Source: Hahellaceae bacterium (GTDB lineage: Bacteria > Pseudomonadota > Gammaproteobacteria > Pseudomonadales > Oleiphilaceae). From it: a stretch of 64,000 nucleotides of DNA. A program made the position numbers and the translations under genes. The stretch covers positions 248,001-312,000 of the forward strand of contig JACKOD010000002.1 of assembly GCA_024234505.1 (NCBI GenBank), written 5' to 3'. Below the pieces are notes generated by a model, which saw only the letters and a list, made by a program, of their open reading frames with translations, did no database searches and was not told where the DNA came from. This document shows positions 8,618-17,471 of this stretch, in pieces; position 1 is the first letter of the stretch; every line of letters starts with the position of its first letter.

Positions 8618-9244
8618 ATGAAAGTTATTCTGGGGGGAACCTTTGATCCGGTACACAACGGACATCTACGGATGGCAGTTGAGCTGAGGGAGTCGCTGAA
8701 CACCGAGAGTGTGGCATTATTGCCCTGCTATCAACCGGTACATCGCGATCGCCCCGGTGCAAGCGCGCAGCAGCGCCTGGATATGCTTAAGCTGGCGACA
8801 AGCCATGAACCGGGGTTGTCGGTGGATGCGCGGGAGATTCGTCGGGAAGGTCCTTCGTTTATGGTGGATACCCTGCAGGAATTGCGCGCAGAGCTGGGTT
8901 CTGCGCCGCTGGTACTGGCCATGGGGGTGGACGCCTTTGCCGGCTTGTCGGGCTGGCATCGGTGGCAACATCTGCTGGCATTGTCTCATATTGTGGTAAT
9001 GCACCGGCCAGGCTGGGCTCTCCCTGCTGAAGGGCCGGTCGCGGAATGCCTGAGCAGACACCGCTGCAACGCTGTAGAGGATCTATCTCAGGCGTCGTGT
9101 GGTAGTATTTACCTTTTGCCGTTAAGACCAATGGATGTTTCCAGTACGGAAATCCGAAGCCTGGTTCAGCGGGGTAAATCTGCCCGATTTCTGGTGCCTT
9201 GCGAAGTATGGAATTATATTCAAAAGAATCGTTTGTACTGTTGA
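8618..9244 (+). CDS. nadD: Nicotinate-nucleotide adenylyltransferase
   Basis: A 208-residue enzyme that joins nicotinate mononucleotide and ATP to form deamido-NAD in NAD synthesis. It has the nucleotidyltransferase signature GGTFDPVHNGHLRMA at residues 6-20 and a C-terminal SSTEIRSLVQRGK, both diagnostic. It follows proA closely and probably shares its transcript. A gap of about 190 bp holding a nested inverted-repeat element separates it from rsfS. Confidence 0.95.
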   Translation: MKVILGGTFDPVHNGHLRMAVELRESLNTESVALLPCYQPVHRDRPGASAQQRLDMLKLATSHEPGLSVDAREIRREGPSFMVDTLQELRAELGSAPLVLAMGVDAFAGLSGWHRWQHLLALSHIVVMHRPGWALPAEGPVAECLSRHRCNAVEDLSQASCGSIYLLPLRPMDVSSTEIRSLVQRGKSARFLVPCEVWNYIQKNRLYC

Positions 9245-9261
9245 GTGATCGCTTGAATCAG

Positions 9262-9406
9262 AACAGACAGCGACTCGACGCATCCGAACCTGACGGATGC
9301 CAAAGAAGCATAGCGGCAGACACGTGAACCGGATTTATTAGCGTGCTAAGGCGAATCGTACAGAGGTGTGCCGAGTGCAGAATAGCATCAGGTCGCACTG
9401 TCTGTT
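9262..9406. other. Nested inverted-repeat element (structured RNA or MITE-like)
   Basis: This roughly 145-bp spacer element is closed by long complementary ends: AACAGACAGCGAC at 9262-9274 pairs with GTCGCACTGTCTGTT at 9392-9406, with a 2-base bulge. Inside it are a perfect 7-bp hairpin (9280-9286 with 9294-9300) and an 8-bp bulged stem (9314-9323 with 9366-9373). The latter encloses a small TTAG-CGTG-CTAA hairpin. A short T run follows the right arm. The layout fits a multi-branched RNA or a small non-autonomous element; I recognise no known family. Confidence 0.5.
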
Positions 9407-9442
9407 TTAAGTAAAGCGAAGTGATTTTTTAAAGTGAAGAAT

Positions 9443-9790
9443 ATGCAAATAGAAGCATTGAAAGAGTTGGTAGTAAAAGCGCTGGAGGATATGAAAGCTA
9501 AAGATATCAGCGTGCTGGATGTTAGAGAAAAAACCAGTGTGACCGATTACATGGTGATTGCCTGTGGAACATCCAACAGACACATCAAGTCTTTGGCGGA
9601 TAATGTTGTCGATGAAGCCAAAACCAACGGGCATCGTCCGTTGGGAGTCGAAGGCGGCGGAACAAGTGATTGGGTTCTGGTCGATCTCGGGGATATTGTC
9701 GTGCACGTAATGATGCCTGCGACCCGTGAGTTTTATGATCTGGAGCGGTTCTGGCGAGAAATTCCCCGTCCGGAAGCGTCAGCGGAATAA
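9443..9790 (+). CDS. rsfS: Ribosomal silencing factor RsfS
   Basis: A 115-residue protein of the RsfS/YbeB family that binds ribosomal protein L14 and blocks subunit joining in slow growth. The family signature is clear (DISVLDVREKTSVTDYMVIA, then CGTSNRHIKSLADNVV). The ATG at 9443 gives the usual N-terminus (MQIEALKELV); a GTG nine bases upstream is possible. It heads the rsfS-rlmH-mrdA-rodA block that is conserved across gammaproteobacteria. Confidence 0.92.
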   Translation: MQIEALKELVVKALEDMKAKDISVLDVREKTSVTDYMVIACGTSNRHIKSLADNVVDEAKTNGHRPLGVEGGGTSDWVLVDLGDIVVHVMMPATREFYDLERFWREIPRPEASAE

Positions 9791-9830
9791 GTCTGCTGTC
9801 TTTCCTTGTTAGGGAAAGATCAGGGTCGGG

Positions 9831-9865
9831 AATGCCAGGAATGCCGGAAATGCCGGAAATGAGAG
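9831..9865. repeat. 9-bp tandem repeat (AATGCCGGA) before rlmH
   Basis: Three copies of AATGCCGGA (the first with AGG at its end) lie at 9831-9839, 9840-9848 and 9849-9857, with a partial fourth. They end four bases before the rlmH start codon. The array forms much of the rsfS-rlmH spacer and sits where the ribosome-binding site should be. Confidence 0.7.
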
Positions 9866-9869
9866 TATT

Positions 9870-10337
9870 ATGCGGATTCGAATGATCGCGGTAGGCACCA
9901 AAATGCCCGGCTGGGTCACTGAAGGATTTCAGGAGTACGTTAAGCGAATGCCTGCCGATGCCGCACTGGAATTGGTTGAAATTCCGTTGGCGACGCGCGG
10001 TAAAAATACGGACATTGCTCGGGCGATCAAACAGGAAGGAGAGCAAATGCTCAATGCTGTTTCGCCGGGTGATCGCGTCATTGCTCTGGAAGTGAAAGGT
10101 AAAAACTGGACCACAGAGCAGTTGGCGGTTGAATTCGCACAGTGGCAAATGGATGGACGTAACGTCGCTTTGCTGATCGGCGGGCCAGACGGCCTGTCTG
10201 ATGCGTGCAGGGCCAGAGCGGATCAGCAGTGGTCGCTGTCGGCGCTGACGTTACCTCATCCACTGGTCAGAGTCATTCTTGCAGAGCAGATTTACCGGGC
10301 ATGGAGTATTACCCGGAACCATCCTTACCATCGTTAA
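9870..10337 (+). CDS. rlmH: 23S rRNA (pseudouridine1915-N3)-methyltransferase
   Basis: A 155-residue SPOUT-family methyltransferase that modifies pseudouridine 1915 in helix 69 of 23S rRNA. The S-adenosylmethionine knot is visible as LLIGGPDGL, and the conserved C-terminus reads AEQIYRAWSITRNHPYHR. Its length is exactly typical. It follows rsfS and precedes mrdA, the standard order. The ribosome-binding site is weak and lies in the 9-bp repeat region. Confidence 0.95.
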   Translation: MRIRMIAVGTKMPGWVTEGFQEYVKRMPADAALELVEIPLATRGKNTDIARAIKQEGEQMLNAVSPGDRVIALEVKGKNWTTEQLAVEFAQWQMDGRNVALLIGGPDGLSDACRARADQQWSLSALTLPHPLVRVILAEQIYRAWSITRNHPYHR

Positions 10338-10364
10338 TCGGCGCCCGCCTCAAGGGAACAGTTT

Positions 10365-12272
10365 GTGGTTAGAGCAAGAACCATCAAGGATCCTGCGCGT
10401 GAAAAGCGGATATTTTTCGCTAGGGTGTTGGTGGCATCCTTTATTGTCATTCTGCTAACGGGAGCGCTGATCTCCCGTTTGTACTATTTGCAGATCCTCA
10501 ATTACGAACACTTCCAGACATTGTCGGACAAGAATCGTATGCAGCTTCAGTCGGTTCCGCCGACCCGAGGGCTGATATACGACCGTAATGGCGTATTGCT
10601 TGCCGACAATCGCCCCGTATTTAGCTTGAACCTGGTTAAAGAACGCGTCAGGGATATGGATACAACGTTAACTCGTTTGCAGCAGCTTGTTTCCATTGAT
10701 GAAGATGATATTGACCGTTTTAAAAAGAGAATCAGAGGCCCTCGACGCCCTTATGAGCCGCAAAGTCTGAAGTCACGCCTGACGGAAGAGGAAATTGCCC
10801 GATTGGCGGTTAACCGCCATGAGCTGCCCGGGGTGGAAGTGGATGCCGAGTTGGTCCGTTATTATCCCGCCGGAGAAACCATGTCGCACGTACTGGGTTA
10901 CGTGGGACGCATAAACGAAAAAGAGCTTAAAGTGTTGGATCCCGTCGATTATGCCGGCACGAATTACATTGGCAAGCTGGGGGCAGAAAAGTTTTATGAA
11001 GAAACACTGCATGGCAAAGTAGGGTATCAGACGGTAGAAACCAATGCACGGGGACGGGTACTGAGGGTGCTGGATCGCACGAATCCGGTACCGGGTAGAA
11101 CCCTGACGCTTAATCTGGATGTGCGCATGCAGCAGCGGGCTATTGATGTGATGGCGGGCAGGCGGGGCGCGATAGTCGCAATCGAACCTTCGACCGGTGG
11201 CATTCTGGCGCTGGTGAGTACGCCCGGCTTTGATCCGAACCTGTTTGTGACCGGAATTGATCATAAAAGCTATTCTGCCCTCAGGGATTCTTTGGATACA
11301 CCATTGTTCAATCGTGCCCTGCGTGGACAATACCCACCGGGATCAACGGTGAAACCTATTGTTGGTCTGGCCGGGTTAGAGGCTGGTGCGGTTACGCCGC
11401 AAAGCTATATCTGGGATCCGGGCTGGTATCAGTTAAAAGGTGATACCCGCTTTTATCGCGACTGGAAACGCACCGGACATGGCAAGGTTGATTTTCACGA
11501 AGCCATCGCACAATCCTGCGATACCTACTTTTATGATCTGGCTTACCGGATGGGGGTCGATAAATTGGCACCCTTCATGGCGCAATTTGGATTTGGTCAG
11601 TCAACGGCAAGAGATATTGACGAAGACCGGGTAGGCATTTTGCCATCTCGAGAGTGGAAGCGCGCGTCCAGGCGACAGGCCTGGTTTCCGGGTGATTCTC
11701 TGAACATGGGGATTGGTCAGGGCTTTACGCTGACTACGCCTTTGCAACTCGCGACAGCGACCGCCATGCTGGCCAACCGTGGACACTGGGTTCAACCTTC
11801 GTTACTCAAAGAAGCCGGGCCGGGCGAAGGAGAAATTCCGGCACGTGATGAGAGTGTTTTGGCTGACATTCATCTCAAAAATCCGGAAAACTGGCAGCAT
11901 GCGATAGACGGAATGGAGGCGGTGATGCATGGCAGAACCGGAACCGCCCGTGCGAGCGGGAGAAAATCGTCCTATCACATGGCGGGAAAAACCGGTACAG
12001 CTCAAGTGGTTGCTATTAAACAGGGAGAGAAGTACGACGCAAGCGCATTGGATGAACGACATCGCGATCATGCCTTGTTTGTGGGATTTGCGCCCGTGGA
12101 AAACCCCAGGATTGCTGTGGCCGTTCTGGTAGAGAATGGCGGAGGTGGTAGTTCTGCGGCTGCGCCCGCCGCTCGCGCGATGTTCGATGCCTGGTTGCTG
12201 GAATTTGCACCGGATGCGGAATCTGAGGCAGAGTCCACGACGCCCGAAAATATGCCGTCAGGAGGGCATTAA
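10365..12272 (+). CDS. mrdA: Penicillin-binding protein 2 (elongation transpeptidase)
   Basis: A 635-residue class B PBP that cross-links peptidoglycan in the elongasome with RodA. It has one N-terminal membrane anchor (about residues 20-42), a dimerisation/pedestal domain (PTRGLIYDRNGVLLADN) and a transpeptidase domain. The active-site set is complete: SxxK in PPGSTVKP (Ser327), SxD in AQSCDTYFYDL and KTG in AGKTGTAQV (Lys542). The start is GTG at 10365, seven bases after AAGGGA. Its stop codon directly abuts the rodA start, indicating coupled translation. It faces the periplasm. Confidence 0.95.
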   Translation: MVRARTIKDPAREKRIFFARVLVASFIVILLTGALISRLYYLQILNYEHFQTLSDKNRMQLQSVPPTRGLIYDRNGVLLADNRPVFSLNLVKERVRDMDTTLTRLQQLVSIDEDDIDRFKKRIRGPRRPYEPQSLKSRLTEEEIARLAVNRHELPGVEVDAELVRYYPAGETMSHVLGYVGRINEKELKVLDPVDYAGTNYIGKLGAEKFYEETLHGKVGYQTVETNARGRVLRVLDRTNPVPGRTLTLNLDVRMQQRAIDVMAGRRGAIVAIEPSTGGILALVSTPGFDPNLFVTGIDHKSYSALRDSLDTPLFNRALRGQYPPGSTVKPIVGLAGLEAGAVTPQSYIWDPGWYQLKGDTRFYRDWKRTGHGKVDFHEAIAQSCDTYFYDLAYRMGVDKLAPFMAQFGFGQSTARDIDEDRVGILPSREWKRASRRQAWFPGDSLNMGIGQGFTLTTPLQLATATAMLANRGHWVQPSLLKEAGPGEGEIPARDESVLADIHLKNPENWQHAIDGMEAVMHGRTGTARASGRKSSYHMAGKTGTAQVVAIKQGEKYDASALDERHRDHALFVGFAPVENPRIAVAVLVENGGGGSSAAAPAARAMFDAWLLEFAPDAESEAESTTPENMPSGGH

Positions 12273-13421
12273 ATGAGCGGGAGTGATTTTTTACGTCAAT
12301 TACCCGATGCTTCGCGACATTTTCAGAAACGGCGGGGATTGATGTATCGCTTGCACATCGACCCGGTATTGATGGTATTACTGCTTATTCTCGCCTGCGC
12401 CGGATTGTTTGTTTTGTACAGTGGCAGCGGAGAGAGCGAAGCCGATGTGACACGTCAGGCGATTCGTTTGTGTCTGGCATTCGGGGTCATGCTGGTATTT
12501 GCACAGCTTGATCCGTCGGTTTACCGCCGTTGGTCGCCCTGGTTATTTCTCATTGGTACGGTGGCACTGGTCGGGGTGTTGGTGATGGGCACGGGGGCGA
12601 AAGGGGCCCAGCGTTGGTTACAAATTCCCGGTTTACCCCGATTTCAGCCTTCCGAGTTTATGAAACTTGCCGTGCCAATGATGGTGTCATGGTATTTGTC
12701 CGAGCGCTATTTGCCGCCGAGCTTTAAACACATCATAGGTACGATGGTCATTATTTTTGTGCCTACCGTGTTGATATTAAAACAGCCGGATCTGGGAACC
12801 TCGTTGCTGATTGCCGCGTCCGGTATCTTTGTGCTGTTCTTTTCCGGTATCAGCTGGAAGCTGGTAGGCTCCTTTTTCGCCATAGTGGCGAGTTTCACGC
12901 CGGTCATGTGGTTCTTTGTCATGCGGGATTATCAAAAGCAGCGCGTGATGACGATGCTGAATCCAGAGGCAGACCCTTTGGGGACGGGCTGGAATATCAT
13001 TCAATCCAAAACAGCGATTGGCTCGGGTGGTATGTCGGGTAAAGGATGGTTGCTGGGTACCCAGTCCCAGTTGGATTTTTTGCCGGAAAGTCACACAGAC
13101 TTCATCATTGCCGTGCTTGCCGAAGAGTTCGGATTTGTCGGAGTGATGCTGCTATTAACTTTGTATTTGATGATCATTGCCCGGGGATTATATATCGCAG
13201 TGAATGCGCCGGATTCATTTAGTCGGCTTTTAGCGGGGAGCCTGGTAATGACTTTCTTTGTTTACATTTTTGTAAATATAGGGATGGTCAGTGGCATTTT
13301 GCCCATAGTTGGGGTACCGTTGCCTCTCGTAAGCTACGGTGGAACCTCTATCGTAACCTTGCTCGCGGCATTTGGTGTACTGATGTCCATTCATACGCAT
13401 CGCAAAATGCTGGAGCGGTAG
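12273..13421 (+). CDS. rodA: Rod-shape peptidoglycan polymerase RodA
   Basis: A 382-residue SEDS-family glycosyltransferase with about ten membrane segments, polymerising lipid II together with PBP2. The conserved loop HTDFIIAVLAEEFGFVG contains the family's essential aspartate (Asp276), and the C-terminal PLVSYGGTSIVTLL is a SEDS hallmark. A strong AGGAGG lies inside the end of mrdA, and the ATG follows the mrdA stop with no gap, so the pair should be made in balanced amounts. Confidence 0.95.
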   Translation: MSGSDFLRQLPDASRHFQKRRGLMYRLHIDPVLMVLLLILACAGLFVLYSGSGESEADVTRQAIRLCLAFGVMLVFAQLDPSVYRRWSPWLFLIGTVALVGVLVMGTGAKGAQRWLQIPGLPRFQPSEFMKLAVPMMVSWYLSERYLPPSFKHIIGTMVIIFVPTVLILKQPDLGTSLLIAASGIFVLFFSGISWKLVGSFFAIVASFTPVMWFFVMRDYQKQRVMTMLNPEADPLGTGWNIIQSKTAIGSGGMSGKGWLLGTQSQLDFLPESHTDFIIAVLAEEFGFVGVMLLLTLYLMIIARGLYIAVNAPDSFSRLLAGSLVMTFFVYIFVNIGMVSGILPIVGVPLPLVSYGGTSIVTLLAAFGVLMSIHTHRKMLER

Positions 13422-13554
13422 TTTCTGCCTGTGTTTCCCGCGTATTATTTTATTGTGTCCTGTCTGACGGATTTCGCCGCCATCAGTAGATTATCTTCAT
13501 GGTTATCGTATTCCGTTCCCATCAACCCGGTACTCTGAAAGGAAAATAATTAGC

Positions 13555-14658
13555 ATGAAGCTCCGCGTTGAAACAGCCCGTCGTCCGGGCAATAAAACGG
13601 CATCCATTTCGTACCTGATGTTGCTATTAGCCGGCGTTTTTGGCATGACTTCCCATAACGTTGCGGCTAGTTATCTGGAAAATGAAGATGCCAAATTGTT
13701 TATGCAGGAGATGCAGGACAAGTATCAGTATGATGCCGATGTGTTAAAAGTTTTTATAGGCTCTGCGGAACGGCAGGATAGCATTCTTAAAGCGATTGCC
13801 CGTCCGGCAGAAAAACGCCTCGAATGGAAAGATTATCGCAAGCTGTTCGTCAACGAAGATCGTATTTCTAAAGGTGTCGAGTTCATCAAAAAATACGAGA
13901 AAGAACTGCTGCGTGCAGAAAATGAATTTGGCGTTAACCGCTACATCGTGGCTGCCATCATTGGTGTGGAAACCCGTTATGGTAAAAATAAGGGTAACTA
14001 TCGGGTAATTGATGCACTGGCCACACTGGCCTTTGATTATCCTCCCAGAAGCAAATTTTTTAGAGGCGAGCTGGAACAGTTTCTATTGATGTTACGCGAA
14101 CAGCATTTTGATGGCCTTGAGTTGAAAGGATCCTATGCCGGCGCCATGGGATATGGGCAATTTATTCCAAGTAGCTACCGCAACTTTGCCGTAGATTTTA
14201 CCGGCGATGGCGTGGCTGACCTGCTAAAAAATCCCGTTGATGCGATCGGAAGCGTTGCCAATTACTTTAAGCAGCACCGTTGGGAGCGCGGAGGCGCAGT
14301 AACAGGCTTGGCCGGGATGGGGGATCTTGATATCTCGGCATTTTTGTATGGAGATCTCAAGCCAAAGAACACGGTGGCGGAACTGGCAGAACAAGGTATA
14401 CATTTTTTGAGTGATGAAGGGCTGGACAATGTAGGCTCGACTGATAAAGCCCGTTTGCTGTCACTCGAAGGTGAGGCGGGTGTGGAATACTGGATTACCC
14501 TCAATAACTTTTATGTCATTACCCGTTACAATCATAGCCCGCTGTATGCCATGGCGGTGTATCAGTTGTCGGAAGCGCTCAGGTCGGGTAGTACGGAAAG
14601 TACGCCGGCTGAGGTTGTTAAAAGCGTCGATACTCCTGTTAAGGAAGTGAAGGAGTAA
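13555..14658 (+). CDS. mltB: Lytic murein transglycosylase B
   Basis: A 367-residue periplasmic enzyme that cleaves glycan strands to 1,6-anhydro products. It has an N-terminal hydrophobic signal (about residues 17-40), the catalytic glutamate in IIGVETRYGKNKG (Glu139) and the family block GAMGYGQFIPSSYRNFAVDF. The signal does not show a clear lipobox, unlike E. coli MltB, so it may be soluble rather than anchored. AAGGA lies upstream of the ATG. It sits between rodA and rlpA, where Pseudomonas-type genomes carry a similar gene. Confidence 0.92.
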   Translation: MKLRVETARRPGNKTASISYLMLLLAGVFGMTSHNVAASYLENEDAKLFMQEMQDKYQYDADVLKVFIGSAERQDSILKAIARPAEKRLEWKDYRKLFVNEDRISKGVEFIKKYEKELLRAENEFGVNRYIVAAIIGVETRYGKNKGNYRVIDALATLAFDYPPRSKFFRGELEQFLLMLREQHFDGLELKGSYAGAMGYGQFIPSSYRNFAVDFTGDGVADLLKNPVDAIGSVANYFKQHRWERGGAVTGLAGMGDLDISAFLYGDLKPKNTVAELAEQGIHFLSDEGLDNVGSTDKARLLSLEGEAGVEYWITLNNFYVITRYNHSPLYAMAVYQLSEALRSGSTESTPAEVVKSVDTPVKEVKE

Positions 14659-14742
14659 TGGAGAAGGGCGCTATCATAAATATATGATTGCCGTTGTAGA
14701 CGACGGTGTCTGGCTGAAGTCGTTGAGTGAAGTAACTATTTG

Positions 14743-15747
14743 ATGTCTGTACGTTTGGTTCGTTTCCTTTTAGGGCCGTTGTTGATCAGTCTGTGGCTGG
14801 CAGGTTGTAGTTCAGTCAGTTTTATTCCTGCCTCGCGGTACAGCCTCTCCCAGGATGTCGGGCCGGAAGGGGAGTTTGATGCGTCCACGCTTCCGGATGC
14901 CGTGCCTCGTTATGAATTGCCCAGTCGTTCAGGTAACAAATCACCTTACGTGGTTTGGGGGAAAACTTACGAAATTCTGCCTGATATTACCGGTTACCGG
15001 GAAGAGGGCGTGGCGTCCTGGTATGGTGTGAAATTTCATGGTCATGCGACCGCAAGTGGTGAACCCTACAATATGTATGCGTTGACGGCGGCGCATAAAT
15101 CACTGCCGTTGCCGAGTTATGTACGTGTCACCAATTTGGAAAATGGTCTCTCTACGGTTGTAAAAGTGAATGATAGAGGGCCATTTCACGAAGGTAGAAT
15201 TATTGATTTGTCTTATGCGGCCGCGACAAAACTAGGCTATTCGAATAAAGGCACGGCCCGCGTTGCGCTTGAAGCCATCGTCGTTCCCCCGCCACAGGTA
15301 GCACTGGCGACGGAAGCTACTTTGCCAGCGTCCGCGTTGGAGTCCACTCCGGTGAGTCCCGTGTTGAGCAATGCTCAACCGCAGCGGCCTGAAAAACTGT
15401 CGGGAGAAAAGCTGCCCACGTTGCTTGCCGGTTATGGCTACTTTATTCAAGTCGGGGCTTTCGCTGTACGTGATTCGGCAGACCGAATGGTTGCCGCGTT
15501 ATTGGTCAACGGGCTGGAAAAGGTATTTGTGCATGATCGTCCTGAGAATGGAAAGTCGGCGCAGCGCGTCCGGCTCGGTCCATTTTATACACCGGATGAC
15601 ATAGCGCAACAGCGGTCTCGTTTACAGCAACTGGGTTATTCATCGACGATTGTGCTGACCCGACCCATTGCCGAGAGTGTTCCCGCATCTTTGGATAAAA
15701 GCCAGGCGATTCCTTCAGCAAGTCGCCCGGAAGGAATTGCGGGGTGA
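14743..15747 (+). CDS. rlpA: Septal-ring lytic transglycosylase RlpA
   Basis: A 334-residue lipoprotein with lipobox LAGC near residues 20-23. It has a double-psi beta-barrel catalytic domain (GVASWYGVKFHGHATASGE, VKVNDRGPFHEGRIIDLS) and a C-terminal SPOR domain (GYFIQVGAFAVRDSADRM) that binds denuded glycan at division sites. Pseudomonas RlpA is a transglycosylase specific for stem-less glycan; the same is likely here. The ATG at 14743 is used rather than a TTG one codon upstream. Confidence 0.93.
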   Translation: MSVRLVRFLLGPLLISLWLAGCSSVSFIPASRYSLSQDVGPEGEFDASTLPDAVPRYELPSRSGNKSPYVVWGKTYEILPDITGYREEGVASWYGVKFHGHATASGEPYNMYALTAAHKSLPLPSYVRVTNLENGLSTVVKVNDRGPFHEGRIIDLSYAAATKLGYSNKGTARVALEAIVVPPPQVALATEATLPASALESTPVSPVLSNAQPQRPEKLSGEKLPTLLAGYGYFIQVGAFAVRDSADRMVAALLVNGLEKVFVHDRPENGKSAQRVRLGPFYTPDDIAQQRSRLQQLGYSSTIVLTRPIAESVPASLDKSQAIPSASRPEGIAG

Positions 15748-15839
15748 ATCCTTGCACTGGATAAGGTAGGATAAGTTTCCTTCTCAATTTCTCAGGATGA
15801 GAATCTCGCTAAAAAACAACAGTCATCAAGGTTGAAATT

Positions 15840-17006
15840 ATGTTATCCCGGAAAGTGAAAAACTTTTTCTGGTTTGTGCTTCTCTCGTGCTTTTTTTCAG
15901 TAGCCCAAGCGCAACCGGACGTTGCTTTAATCCCTTCGCCTCCCCAAATTGCCGCTAAATCCTATGTTTTGATGGATGCCACGAGCGGTGACATCATTAT
16001 CGAAAATAATGCACATGAAGTCCTGCCTCCCGCCAGTCTGACTAAAATGATGACGGCGTATATCGTGGAATATGAGATTGCCCGGGGCAATATTAAAGCG
16101 ACAGATGACGTGCTGGTGAGTGTCAATGCCTGGCGCACCGGTGGGTCAAAAATGTTTATCAAAGAAGGTACTCGGGTACCCTTGGCCGAATTGTTAAAAG
16201 GCGTCATTATCCAGTCGGGGAACGATGCGAGCATCGCGCTGGCTGAACATATAGCCGGTGGAGAAGGTGCGTTCGCTGATATTATGAATCAGCACGCGAC
16301 TTTGCTCGGTATGAAAAATACCCATTTCAGAAATGCAACCGGCTTACCGGCTGATGATCATAAAACCACAGCTTTTGATCTGGCCATACTGGCTCGCGCC
16401 ATCATTCGGGATTTTCCGGAACAATATGCGATCTATTCTGAAAAATACTTTACCTACAACAATATCAGACAACCCAATCGGAATCTTTTGCTGTGGAGAG
16501 ACAAATCGGTTGATGGTTTAAAGACCGGGCATACCGACGAGGCCGGTTATTGTCTCGTTTCTTCAGCGAAGCGCGACGATATGCGATTAATCAGCGTCGT
16601 ACTGGGAACCCGCAGTGAAGAAGCCCGGGCGAAAGAGACTCAAAAGCTTTTAAACTACGGTTTCAGATATTATGAAACCCATAAACTCTATGATGCCGGC
16701 CAGTCGTTAATGGATGCCCCTGTCTGGTTGGGAACACAGGATCAGGTGGCGTTGGGGGCGGCTCGGGATGTGATAGTCACGATCCCGCGTGGGCAGAAGG
16801 AAAAACTGCAGGCGACGCTGGATGTGGAAAGTGTGATTAAAGCACCTTTCAGTGCAGGTCAGGAATTTGGCCGGTTAAAAGTCACACTGGCCGATCAGAC
16901 TGTCGTGGATCGTCCTCTGGTGGCACTTCAGGATGTAGAAGAAGGCGGCTTCTTTAAACGCCTGTGGGATTTGATAAAACTGTTTTTTATCAATCTGTTT
17001 TCCTGA
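15840..17006 (+). CDS. dacA: D-alanyl-D-alanine carboxypeptidase (PBP5/6 type)
   Basis: A 388-residue periplasmic enzyme that removes the terminal D-alanine from stem peptides. It has a signal peptide ending at AQA, SxxK in PASLTKMMTAY (Ser66), SGN in IQSGNDASIALAEH and KTG in DGLKTGHTDEAGYC. A C-terminal amphipathic helix (FFKRLWDLIKLFF) anchors it to the inner membrane, as in E. coli PBP5. A strong terminator follows at 17038-17061, ending the wall-gene transcript. Confidence 0.94.
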   Translation: MLSRKVKNFFWFVLLSCFFSVAQAQPDVALIPSPPQIAAKSYVLMDATSGDIIIENNAHEVLPPASLTKMMTAYIVEYEIARGNIKATDDVLVSVNAWRTGGSKMFIKEGTRVPLAELLKGVIIQSGNDASIALAEHIAGGEGAFADIMNQHATLLGMKNTHFRNATGLPADDHKTTAFDLAILARAIIRDFPEQYAIYSEKYFTYNNIRQPNRNLLLWRDKSVDGLKTGHTDEAGYCLVSSAKRDDMRLISVVLGTRSEEARAKETQKLLNYGFRYYETHKLYDAGQSLMDAPVWLGTQDQVALGAARDVIVTIPRGQKEKLQATLDVESVIKAPFSAGQEFGRLKVTLADQTVVDRPLVALQDVEEGGFFKRLWDLIKLFFINLFS

Positions 17007-17037
17007 AGCATTGCTTATAGTGTGCTGCGCTATGTGA

Positions 17038-17061
17038 AACCCTGCTCCGGCAGGGTTTTTT
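17038..17061 (+). terminator. Rho-independent terminator after dacA
   Basis: A perfect 8-bp stem, AACCCTGC with GCAGGGTT, closes a TCCG tetraloop and runs into six T residues. It lies 32 bases after the dacA stop codon. Confidence 0.88.
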
Positions 17062-17195
17062 GTGCTTGATAAAACCCGATACGAACGAAGCAGATGGGTG
17101 GACATTAATCGTGATATGTACTCAGGGCTGCAGGCACATGGTATCCTATGCAAATATTGCTAGACGTGTTTTATTTATTGCCCGGAAGTCGTCCT

Positions 17196-17465
17196 ATGAG
17201 TCAGCCCGAAGCCCCGAAAATAGAGTTTCCCTGCCAATATCCTATCAAAGTGATTGGTCACGCTGCACCGGATTTCAAGGATTTTGTGATTCGTTCAGTG
17301 AGCGTGCACGCGCCGGATCTGGATGTGGACCTGATAGAAATCAATGCGAGCCGTAATGCACGATTTTTGTCGGTCAGAATTTCGATCATGGCACAGAGCG
17401 AACAGCAGCTCATGGCCATTTTTCAGGATCTGAAGGCCAGCGGCCGTGTACAAATGGTGATGTAG
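17196..17465 (+). CDS. ybeD: YbeD/DUF493 family protein
   Basis: An 89-residue protein of the YbeD family (IEFPCQYPIKVIGHAA near the start, then ARFLSVRISIMAQSEQQLM). It has an ACT-like fold and a proposed link to lipoate metabolism because it sits next to lipB in many genomes; its exact function is unknown. I use the ATG at 17196, seven bases after GGAAG. A longer upstream extension in the same frame is not conserved family sequence. Confidence 0.88.
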   Translation: MSQPEAPKIEFPCQYPIKVIGHAAPDFKDFVIRSVSVHAPDLDVDLIEINASRNARFLSVRISIMAQSEQQLMAIFQDLKASGRVQMVM

Positions 17466-17471
17466 CGGTTA

